This document shows positions 9,068 to 16,082 of a stretch of DNA of 64,000 nucleotides, in pieces. The notes beneath the pieces were generated by a model. It did no database searches. It saw only the letters and a program-made list of their open reading frames with translations, and had not been told where the DNA came from. The position numbers were made by a program, and so were the translations under genes. Each line of letters begins with the position of its first letter. The first letter of the stretch is position 1. Source of the stretch: CAVXFL01 sp963761015 (GTDB lineage Bacteria; Pseudomonadota; Alphaproteobacteria; Acetobacterales; Acetobacteraceae); NCBI GenBank assembly GCA_963761015.1, contig CAVXFL010000010.1, positions 1-64,000 of the forward strand, read 5' to 3'.

Positions 9068-10645
9068 CTATGCCGCCATTGCTGTGGTATGGAGGTCGCG
9101 TTCGGACCTGCTCTGCCGCCAGTTCCACGGCAGAAGCGTGTCCAATTCGTGTGCTTTGGTCCGCCCGGAGACGACCCGCTCGAGGACGTCGGTCAGCCAG
9201 GCCATCGGCTCGACACCGTTCAGCTTCGCCGTCTGAATGAGTGTCATTGCAATCGCCCAATGACGCGCGCCGCCGTCGCTGCCCGCGAATAGTGCGTTCT
9301 TTCTGGTTAGAGTATGCGGACGGATGGCGCGCTCGACAACGTTCGTGTCCATTTCGATCCGCCCGTCGTCGAGGAACGCGACCAGTCCCGGCCAGTGATG
9401 GAGCGCGTAGCGCATCGCCTTCGCGAGATCGGAGGCCCCCGAGACACGCGGAAGCTGCTCTTGCAGCCAAGCCTGCAGCGCTTCCACGATCGGCCGACTT
9501 CGAGCTTGCCGCACCTCTTGTCGATGTTTGGCCGGATACCCGCGAATCGCCGCCTCGATCGCATAGAGCTCGCGGATGCGCGCCAGCAAGTGGGCGGCAA
9601 GCGGCGACTTCGTCGATTCGAAGAATTGATAAAACGGCCGCCGCAGGTGCGCCCAGCAGAACGCCAACCTGACGGAATCGTCCGTGCGATCCCCCGCCAG
9701 CCGCTTGAACCCGGAGTACCCGTCGACTTGCAGCACGCCGCGGAACCCCGCCAGGTGCGCCGCCGGGCGCATGGCCTTGCGGTCCTCGCTATACACATAA
9801 GCGGCGACCGGATGCCCGGGTCCGCGCCACGGCCGGTCATCGACCGCATAGCACCACAGTCGACCGAGTTTGGTTTTGCCGCGGCCGGGATCCAGCACCG
9901 GCAGCGTCGTATCGTCGGCGAACAATTTGTCGGACGACAGCGCCGTGCTCACCACCAGGTCATAGAGCGGCGTGAGCCACCAGCATGCCCGGCCGACCCA
10001 GTTGCTCAGCGTCGAACGATCCAGCGCGATGTCCTGCCGCGCCAGCATCTTCGATTGCCGGTACAGCGGCAGCGAGTCGCGGTACTTGCTGATCAGCACG
10101 TGCGCGACCATCGCCTCGGTCGCCAGGCCGCCGTCGATCGGCCGCTCCGGCGCCGGCGCCTGCACCACGCCCTGCTCGCAGGCGCGGCAGGCATAGCGCG
10201 GCCGGCGCGTCACCCGCACCCGCAGCTGCGCCGGCACGACGTCGAGCTGCTCGGAACGGTCTTCGCCGATCACATGCAGCGCGCCGCCGCAGCACGGGCA
10301 CTCGCGGCGCTCGACATCGACCAGCACCTCGTAACGCGGCAAGTGCGCCGGCAGGTCGCCCAGATTGCGCTGCGGTCGCGCCCGGGTGGTCGGCTGCTTC
10401 GGTTCGGACACGACCGTTTCCTGCGCCGCCTGGTTCGCGGCAACCGTCTGCTCCAAATCCTCCAGCCCCAACTGCAGCTGCTCCGCGCTCAACTGCTCGG
10501 AACGGCGTCCGAATTGATGGCGAACCAAACGCTGGATCAGTAGCCGCAGCTTGTCGTTCTCGGCATTCATCTCCTGCACGACGTCGCGCAGCATCTGCTG
10601 CAGCCTCGCAGGGTCGTCGGGCAAGTTGTCCAGATCGATTCGCAT
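9068..10645 (-). CDS. tnpC: IS66-family transposase TnpC
   Basis: A 525-aa DDE transposase. Order of domains: an N-terminal coiled coil (LQQMLRDVVQEMNAENDKLR), the region HQFGRRSEQLSAEQLQL, zinc-finger cysteines in RRECPCCGGALHVIGEDRSE and YACRACEQG, then the catalytic core. Asp residues lie in KLFADDTTLPVLDPGRGKTK and VLQVDGYSGFKRLAG and the Glu in TNVVERAIRPHTLTRKNALF. The usual C-terminal WLTDVLERV and LLPWNWRQ are present. Length and motifs are normal with no frameshift, so it is presumed active. A second start further in is not needed. Confidence 0.95.
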   Translation of the reverse strand: MRIDLDNLPDDPARLQQMLRDVVQEMNAENDKLRLLIQRLVRHQFGRRSEQLSAEQLQLGLEDLEQTVAANQAAQETVVSEPKQPTTRARPQRNLGDLPAHLPRYEVLVDVERRECPCCGGALHVIGEDRSEQLDVVPAQLRVRVTRRPRYACRACEQGVVQAPAPERPIDGGLATEAMVAHVLISKYRDSLPLYRQSKMLARQDIALDRSTLSNWVGRACWWLTPLYDLVVSTALSSDKLFADDTTLPVLDPGRGKTKLGRLWCYAVDDRPWRGPGHPVAAYVYSEDRKAMRPAAHLAGFRGVLQVDGYSGFKRLAGDRTDDSVRLAFCWAHLRRPFYQFFESTKSPLAAHLLARIRELYAIEAAIRGYPAKHRQEVRQARSRPIVEALQAWLQEQLPRVSGASDLAKAMRYALHHWPGLVAFLDDGRIEMDTNVVERAIRPHTLTRKNALFAGSDGGARHWAIAMTLIQTAKLNGVEPMAWLTDVLERVVSGRTKAHELDTLLPWNWRQSRSERDLHTTAMAA

Positions 10646-10709
10646 GTCGCACTTCTTGTGAACGATGCCGCCGAATCGGCGCCAGCAATTCCTGCTCGTG
10701 GCGCAAATT

Positions 10710-11060
10710 TTATCCGGCCAACTCCGGAGTGCGCCGCCCCGCGGGCGCGCGCCACTCGCAACCGTCGAGCAGCGCCGCCAATTGCGGCGCCGTCAGCGCG
10801 ATCCGGCCCGCGGTGTCGGCCGATGGCCAGACGAACTTGCCGTGCTCCAAGCGCTTGGTCAGCATGCAGAGGCCCACACCATCATGCCAGAGCAGCTTGA
10901 TCAGCCCGGCGCGGCGGCCGCGGAACGCATACACGGCGCCGCTGAACGGATCCTCTCGCAACGATTGCTGCACCAGCATCGCCAGTCCGATCATCCCCTT
11001 CCGCATGTCGGTGACGCCGCACGCCAAATAGACGCGCAGGCCGGGCGCGAGCGTAATCAC
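10710..11060 (-). CDS. tnpB: IS66 TnpB-like accessory protein
   Basis: A 116-aa protein with the family blocks LRVYLACGVTDMRKGMIGLA, VYAFRGRRAGLIKLLWHDG and CMLTKRLEHGKFVWPS. The start is a GTG at 11060 whose last bases overlap the tnpA stop (GTGA), so coupling to tnpA favours this start over longer readings in the same frame. TnpC begins 64 bases downstream. Confidence 0.88.
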   Translation of the reverse strand: MITLAPGLRVYLACGVTDMRKGMIGLAMLVQQSLREDPFSGAVYAFRGRRAGLIKLLWHDGVGLCMLTKRLEHGKFVWPSADTAGRIALTAPQLAALLDGCEWRAPAGRRTPELAG

Positions 11061-11506
11061 CGCTCTTGCAACGCACTCAGCACCCGCCGCAGCGCCCGGG
11101 CATCGACCTCGGCGTCGACGCGCACCGATGCGCCGCCGGGGAGGATGATCTCGATCAGACCTGCCGGCCGGGGCGGTGGCGTCGGGCTCGCCGCCATGGC
11201 CGGCGCCGGACCGGGCTCCGCCGCAGGCGGTGCGGCCGCCACCGCGACCTCGGCGAACCGGGGGGCCGCGCGCGTGATCACCGCGTTGGGGCCGGCCAGC
11301 AGTCGCTGCCGCCACGTGTATAGCAGGCCGGTGCTGATCCCGTGCTTGCGCGCAACCTCGGCCGCGGTCAGCCCCGGCGCAAGGCTCTCGGCGACGATCT
11401 CGCGCTTCTGCTCCGGCGTCCAAACGCGCCGCCGCTCGCCGCGCGTGATGACCTCGACCCGCTCGGGCGGAGCACTCTTACGACCTGTCGGTACGCGCAT
11501 GCTCAT
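11057..11506 (-). CDS. tnpA: IS66 TnpA-like accessory protein
   Basis: A 149-aa protein with a helix-turn-helix (KREIVAESLAPGLTAAEVAR then KHGISTGLLYTWRQRL), a low-complexity Ala/Pro linker and the usual tail VDARALRRVLSALQER. The frame is open to 11566, but the ATG at 11506 (MSMRVPTGRK) gives a normal length; the ATG at 11500 is possible. It is the first gene of the IS66 operon, read leftward. Confidence 0.85.
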   Translation of the reverse strand: MSMRVPTGRKSAPPERVEVITRGERRRVWTPEQKREIVAESLAPGLTAAEVARKHGISTGLLYTWRQRLLAGPNAVITRAAPRFAEVAVAAAPPAAEPGPAPAMAASPTPPPRPAGLIEIILPGGASVRVDAEVDARALRRVLSALQER

Positions 11507-11597
11507 CGAGCGCGATTCCGTTCGGTGCCTGTCCCATGCCCCGCTTGCATCATGCCGGCGCTCCAACGCGCCAGAGTGGGGTCGGCAAATCGCTTAC

Positions 11598-11605
11598 GCT
11601 TGATT
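11598..11605. repeat. Target duplication of IS66, right copy
   Basis: GCTTGATT, identical to 8554-8561. Immediately outside it, at 11625-11637, lies a small perfect inverted repeat (GATAAC, one base, GTTATC) of unknown meaning. Confidence 0.92.
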
Positions 11606-11703
11606 TATGCAGCCGCCACCTACTTCTGATAACCGTTATCGGAATAGCGCGCGGAAGGAGGATGGGTTACCTGATGGGGCCGGGGGGAGAGGGCGCTGCA
11701 TGC

Positions 11704-11872
11704 TCAGACTGGACGCTTTTCATAAGAAGGATCGTCGCGATATCCGAGCCGGTAGACGCCTTTGATGATGTTGCTTTCAATATCCCATGAATGCCGATGC
11801 CAACCTTGAAAGGTGAACCCGGCAATGTCGAGGCTGTCGCCGGGTCTAAGCCTCTTCGAAAGCCAGTGGTAA
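11704..11872 (-). pseudogene. C-terminal fragment of an unrecognised protein, cut by IS5 copy C
   Basis: Minus-strand reading of about 56 residues with normal composition: WLSKRLRPGDSLDIAGFTFQ, GWHRHSWDIESNIIKGVYRL and GYRDDPSYEKRPV, stop at 11704. The upstream part would lie across IS5 copy C, but the sequence beyond the element (12919 onward) does not continue it. I do not recognise the family. Confidence 0.4.
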
Positions 11873-12918
11873 GAGTTCGACTCGAATCGCCCATGCAACT
11901 CCAACGCGTTGATTTCCTTAGCAACTCCGATGTCAGGGTTGTTTAAGCCGCGGCGAGGCGGCGCGACATCAACTTTACGCTGGCGATGTAGAGCCAAGTC
12001 ACCGAGCTTTCGATCGTCGCTTCAACATCCTTCGCCAGGCGGCGGTTGCGATTCAGCCAGGCGAACGTGCGTTCGACCACCCAGCGACGCGGCAGCAGGA
12101 CAAAGCCGCGGACGAGGTCCGAACGCTTGACGATCTCGATCGTCCAGTCGCCGAGCTTCGCGATGGCTCCTTTCAGTTTCTCACCGGCGTAGCCGCCATC
12201 GGCAAAGACATGGCGCAGCCAGGGAAACGAGTTTCGCACACTCGCCAGCAGATCGGGTGCGCCGTCACGATCCTGCACATTCGCCGGATGCACGATCATC
12301 CCGACCGGCAGGCCGATGGTGTCGGTGAGGATATGACGCTTGCGCCCTTTGATCATCTTCTCGGCCGCATAGCCGCGCGGTCCACCGGACTCGGTCGTCT
12401 TGGCCGACTGGCTGTCGATCACGCCAGCGGTCGGGCTTGCCTCGCGGCCGGCGGCTTCGCGCACGTCCATCAGCAGCACATGGTTAACGCTCTGCCAGGT
12501 TCCGTTATCCCGCCACGCATAGAAATACCGCTGCACGGTGGTGTATGGCGGGAACTCCTTGGGCAGCAGCCGCCACTGGCAGCCCGACTGGGCGATGTAG
12601 AAGATGGCGTCGACGACATCTCGCAGGCGGGTGTGGCGCTTCCGCCCACGCTCGGCCGGCGGCGGCAGGTGCACCTCGATCACCGACCACTCCTCGTCGG
12701 TGGTATCGCTTGCATAGCGCAGACCGTCGCGCCGATACCTGGCACGCGTGATTTCAGTCCAGGCCATGATGTCACTCCTCGGTGTCTTCGCAACCCGAGA
12801 GAATCGTCGCCACTGAAATCACGCAACCCCCTGCGCCAGCCAGCGACCGCGCGCAACCAACACCCAAGTCGTTGAAATAACTCGAAGGTCCGTTCCGGAT
12901 AGATTCCGGGTCAGCCTC
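11873..12918 (-). mobile_element. IS5-family element (IS1031-type), copy C
   Basis: A 1046-bp element with the same ends as copies A and B. The flanks are TAA (11870-11872) and TCA (12919-12921), so it lacks its own target duplication. The TCA matches the outer flank of copy B at 6465-6467. Copies B and C face each other with 4.36 kb between them. Confidence 0.9.
11943..12767 (-). CDS. IS5-family transposase (copy C)
   Basis: A 274-aa DDE transposase with Asp in GVIDSQSAKTTE and VFADGGYAG and Glu in VVERTFAWLNRNRRLAKD. The ATG at 12767 is preceded by the same GAGGAGTGACATC ribosome-binding region as the other copies. It differs from copy B by Leu for Arg in SGCQWRLLP. It appears intact. Confidence 0.93.
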   Translation of the reverse strand: MAWTEITRARYRRDGLRYASDTTDEEWSVIEVHLPPPAERGRKRHTRLRDVVDAIFYIAQSGCQWRLLPKEFPPYTTVQRYFYAWRDNGTWQSVNHVLLMDVREAAGREASPTAGVIDSQSAKTTESGGPRGYAAEKMIKGRKRHILTDTIGLPVGMIVHPANVQDRDGAPDLLASVRNSFPWLRHVFADGGYAGEKLKGAIAKLGDWTIEIVKRSDLVRGFVLLPRRWVVERTFAWLNRNRRLAKDVEATIESSVTWLYIASVKLMSRRLAAA

Positions 12919-12920
12919 TC

Positions 12921-12996
12921 AGGCGAAGGAGGAGTTCACCGGCTGGATCGACGCCTGCGACAATATCCGCGAGCTGTCGCGGAGCCTGCCGCGCTG
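12921..12996 (+). pseudogene. Short C-terminal coding fragment
   Basis: A 24-residue reading, AKEEFTGWIDACDNIRELSR then SLPR and a stop, begins right at the outer edge of IS5 copy C. Composition looks like real coding sequence and the 5' part has been lost to the IS. The parent protein is not recognisable from so few residues. Confidence 0.3.
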
Positions 12997-13204
12997 ACTT
13001 CCGGCACCGAGCATCGCCGGAACCAGGCCAAACTTCAACCAGGCGGCGAGTTTCGGCCAAAAACGATCCCCGACCCACGTCTTCATTGGGTCTTTACGTC
13101 CTGGAGCATCCTGGAGCGTCTGGCGCGGTGTTGCAGCCTTGCCGCCCCGGAGTCTAGGGAGCGACTAAGGGATTTCTGAAGCCTAATCCTGTCGGCTAAG
13201 TCAT
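12997..13204. other. Short non-coding stretch left of attL
   Basis: No gene is visible. This is the sequence between the IS cluster and the left attachment site; it would be the chromosomal flank of the integrative element. Confidence 0.5.
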
Positions 13205-13259
13205 TGATTTAGTTGGTGGGCGCAGCAGGACTCGAACCTGCGGCCCGCTGATTAAGAGT
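13205..13259. repeat. attL: partial copy of tRNA-Lys (direct repeat)
   Basis: 55 bp identical to 41199-41253. It holds the 3' half of tRNA-Lys from the anticodon loop to the CCA end plus 9 bases beyond, and diverges at both edges (T13204 versus C41198, T13260 versus C41254). The tRNA is incomplete here and cannot function. The repeat is the expected product of site-specific integration into the tRNA gene. Confidence 0.95.
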
Positions 13260-13340
13260 TGCCTAGTCATACCGTCCCCAACTGTCCGACTACGTTTAGT
13301 AGCGTCCAGATAACCCACAGAAAAAACTTGATAATGGCAT

Positions 13341-13423
13341 GATGCCCCGGTATCGTCCGTCCCGAGGCGTCCCGTTCGGTCCCCTTCTATCGGTCAAATC
13401 GTGATGCCCCAACGATGCCCCGG
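13341..13423. promoter_or_regulatory. Putative integrase arm-binding sites, left end
   Basis: GATGCCCC occurs at 13341-13348, 13403-13410 and 13414-13421; the last two are spaced 11 bp start to start. The same motif occurs twice, also 11 bp apart, just inside the right end (41130 and 41141). Repeated short motifs one helical turn apart near both att sites are what integrase arm sites or excisionase sites look like. The pair lies right in front of the integrase start and could also autoregulate it. Confidence 0.55.
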
Positions 13424-13436
13424 CGGGAGCGGAACG

Positions 13437-14642
13437 ATGCGGGTGCGGTTGACCGAAACGGCGATCACGGCGGCGACGAAGCGGGCGACGACGGCGGGCA
13501 TGCGCGAGGAACTGGCCGACGACGGCCTGCGCGGCCTGCGGCTGCGCGTGACGCCTGCGGGGGCGCGGACCTGGATTTGGGGCGGCCGGGACCAGGATGG
13601 CCGCGCCCGGCGGTTCGTGCTGGGGCATCATCCGGCCATGAGCATTTCCGAGGCGCGCGAGGCTGCGGGCGGTATGCGCGCCAAGGTGCAGCGCGACGGC
13701 GCCGATCCAGTGGCCGAGGCACGCCGGAAGCGCGGAGAAGTCCGCGATGCGGCGGCCGGCATAGGGACGTTGGCCGCATTGCTCGACCTCTACGGGGCCA
13801 AGAACGGCGCCAAGCTGAAATCATGGACCGATTGCCGCCGCCGGATCGGTCACGTGTTCGCCGTGTTCCTGCCGAAGTCGCTGGCCGCGCTCAAGGCCGA
13901 GGAACTGCAACTCGCGGCCGACGCGCATGCCTCGGCGCAGTCCGCCGCCGCCGCAGTGCGCTACATCCGCCCGGTGCTGAAATGGGCCGCGCAACGGCGC
14001 TACGTGTCCGCGGATGTGGCCGTGCTGCATCCCCCCGCCACCGTCGCCCGCCGCGACCGGGTGCTGTCACGCGACGAATTGGTCGCCCTGTTGCCAGTGC
14101 TGGCGCACTCGGCCAGCCCCTACGCCCGCGCGCTGCGGTTCATGCTGTGGACGCTGGCGCGCCGCGAGGAAGTCGGCCGCGCACGCTGGCGCGACGTGAA
14201 CTTGGACGCGGCAATGTGGACGATCCCCGCGACCAAGAACGGGCTCCCGCATGTCGTGCCGCTGCCCCGTCAGACGGTCGCGTTCCTGGTCGGCATCAAG
14301 CCAGCCGACGCCGATCCGGGGGCACTCATATTCGGCAACAGCGCGGGCGGCACGCTTGGCAATTGGGACCGTCAGGCGAAGACGATCATGGCGGCGAGCG
14401 GCACGGAGGCGTGGACGCGGCACGATCTGCGCCGAACCGGAGCGACCCTGCTCGGCGAAATGGGCGAGCTACCCGACATCATCGAAGCGGCGCTGAACCA
14501 CGTCTCGATCCGTTCGCCGCTGGCCGCGACGTACAACCGCGCGCGCTATCGGCCGCAAGTTGCTGCGGCACTGCAACGCTTGGCAGACGCCCTGGACGGC
14601 ATCGAGGCAGGGGCCGCGAAGGTGGTGCCGCTGCGGGCATGA
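13437..14642 (+). CDS. int: Tyrosine-type site-specific integrase
   Basis: A 401-aa P4-type integrase that recombines the element with the tRNA-Lys gene. The N-terminal arm-binding domain (LRLRVTPAGARTWIWGGRDQ, FVLGHHPAMSISEAREAAG) is followed by a core-binding domain and the catalytic domain. Active-site residues visible are Arg in LARREEVGRARWRDVNLD, His-x-x-Arg in TRHDLRRTGATLLGEMGELP, and His then Tyr in EAALNHVSIRSPLAATYNRA. The frame is open from a GTG at 13401, but the ATG at 13437 (MRVRLTETAI) follows CGGGAGCGG and gives the usual N-terminus. It reads inward from attL. No frameshift, in contrast to most of the element. Confidence 0.93.
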   Translation: MRVRLTETAITAATKRATTAGMREELADDGLRGLRLRVTPAGARTWIWGGRDQDGRARRFVLGHHPAMSISEAREAAGGMRAKVQRDGADPVAEARRKRGEVRDAAAGIGTLAALLDLYGAKNGAKLKSWTDCRRRIGHVFAVFLPKSLAALKAEELQLAADAHASAQSAAAAVRYIRPVLKWAAQRRYVSADVAVLHPPATVARRDRVLSRDELVALLPVLAHSASPYARALRFMLWTLARREEVGRARWRDVNLDAAMWTIPATKNGLPHVVPLPRQTVAFLVGIKPADADPGALIFGNSAGGTLGNWDRQAKTIMAASGTEAWTRHDLRRTGATLLGEMGELPDIIEAALNHVSIRSPLAATYNRARYRPQVAAALQRLADALDGIEAGAAKVVPLRA

Positions 14643-14673
14643 CAGGGGCACGCGTTGACCTGGACCAGACGCC

Positions 14674-15050
14674 TAGCCCGGATTTCTCACCAAAAATCAG
14701 GTGCATCGGGGCTAAGAGTGGGAGAATCGAGTTGCGATCACGGTTTTTCTGCGAATCCATAGGAAGCCCCAATGCCGACAGAGTGTAGCTCCGCGTTATT
14801 CGAATTTCCAGCCGTCGAAGGCCGCCATGTGGTGGCCAGCTTCGACGGCGGCGCTCACTTCGGACGCCGGCGCCCTTGTTGCTCGGCCAGACCGACCGGG
14901 CTATCCGGCTGACCGAGCGGTTCGCGTCTGCTTCGCGGATACCCGCACCCCTGAACTGGTGGAGCACGCATCGGCCTGTCAGTGACAGGACGAGTTCGTA
15001 CTGGCGCATGCGCTGCTGCGCAATGCTACCGCCTGACACGAACCAGACAG
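14674..15050 (+). pseudogene. IS1380-family transposase, eroded N-terminal remnant
   Basis: The end-like sequence TAGCCCGGATTTCTCA (14674-14689) precedes an ATG at 14771 encoding MPTECSSALFEFPAVEGRHV and VASFDGGA, the recognisable start of IS1380 transposases. Downstream, pieces such as TDRAIRLTERFA (in another frame) and DTRTPELVEHA (in a third frame) show several indels and stops. The remaining about 300 residues and the far end of the element are gone. Confidence 0.6.
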
Positions 15051-15313
15051 CGCACAGGTGCCATACAACCCGCCCAACGCCGCGAGACCGCGGCGGAGGC
15101 CGAGCTTTGCCGCTCCGTCCCGGGTTTCACTCCCAGTTGCGGTCCCGCTTATCGAGCCGCTGGCACGGGCGTGGGAGCCACGATAAACGGCGCCAATTCG
15201 CGACGTATTTTCCTCCCGGCGCCACACCCACAACCGGTGAACGTAAGCACCACCGCGCGATTGTACTGCGCATATTCCAGAGGCCACACAGCCTTCCCTT
15301 GGGAGGGTAAACA
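15051..15313. other. No recognisable gene
   Basis: Both strands are broken by stops, and short open readings look like chance. Probably eroded mobile DNA between the IS1380 remnant and the Qat-like genes. Confidence 0.4.
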
Positions 15314-16082
15314 TGGGCCATGTACGATCTTGGCGTTCTGCTGGACGTCGCGCAAGTGGCGCCAAGTCGTCGCTGAGCTTCGGCTCGGTGCGAGCGTCGG
15401 GGAAATCGCTGCATTAGCCGCTGAAGCCGCCGAACCAAGTTCCCAGGCGGCGGGAAAGACCGGGGTTTCTGCATGCTTTCTGGCTGCTGACTTAAGTTCC
15501 CCTCGCGGCGCGTGGGCCTGCGTTCGCCGAGGATCTGGCCCGCCTCGGGATCAGGGTTGCCGAGGCGCCAACCCTGATGAGTGTTGTCGCCGCGATATCG
15601 GATGCGGTCGATCATCACGCACGCGAACACGGGGGACGGACCGATCTGGGCGAAATGGCCCAGATGGCGGCGGTTGAAAGCCTCACGGCGGTAGTGGCGC
15701 CGGCACTGCCGTCGCTGTTCAGGCCCAGTCGGCAGAAGTCCAACGTGCCATAGGCCGACTGGCTGGTGGAGATCGCTTCAGCGCATTGGCGCGGGAGTTC
15801 TTTGCGCGTCTGACGCTGCGAACACTTGACTATTACCTCAGTCGCGAACTCTCCAACCACATCGGCGAAGGAGAACGCTTCAGAGACGACGGTGCACGGT
15901 CCCAATTTGACCAGGCACTCGACCGGCATTGTCGGGAGGCGTCGCGGATCGTGGAAGAATTCGCGGGCCGGCCGGGACGGGAAGAACGTCTACCAGGGCG
16001 AGGGCCTGACCCCAAACGAACGTACGCCAATTTGCCCCAGTAGCGTTCAAGAAGATTTGGGCCGAACTTCGGAAGCGCCGAG
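15314..16082 (+). pseudogene. Decayed partner gene upstream of the QueC-like protein (possibly QatB-like)
   Basis: Pieces in three frames can be joined into one protein: MYDLGVLLDVAQ, VVAELRLGASVGEIAALAAE, EDLARLGIRVAEAPTLMSVV, DLGEMAQMAAVESLTAVVAP, then SALAREFFARLTLRTLDYYL, SRELSNHIGEGERFRDDGAR and REASRIVEEFAG, ending with FKKIWAELRKRRDADE near 16100. The order and the good composition of each piece indicate a former gene of about 260 residues with at least five frameshifts. It directly precedes the QueC-like gene, the position of qatB in Qat systems. The QatB name is inference from position only; the family is not recognised from sequence. Confidence 0.4.

Larger units (their letters stand above)
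8562..11597 (-). mobile_element. Complete IS66-family element
   Basis: A 3036-bp element. The left end is GTAAGCGTCGCGCCGGAG and the right end, read on the minus strand, is GTAAGCGATTTGCCGACCCC. GTAAGCG is the conserved tip of IS66 terminal repeats. Exact 8-bp duplications (GCTTGATT) flank it. On the minus strand it carries tnpA, tnpB, tnpC and a short accessory gene, all open. It sits just upstream of the IS1182 transposase, so it inserted into older mobile DNA. Everything needed for transposition seems present. Confidence 0.92.

Noticed and set aside
13205..13259. A second tRNA-Lys gene
   Set aside because: Only the 3' part from the anticodon loop is present; the D-arm and 5' acceptor strand are missing. 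It is the attachment-site copy.
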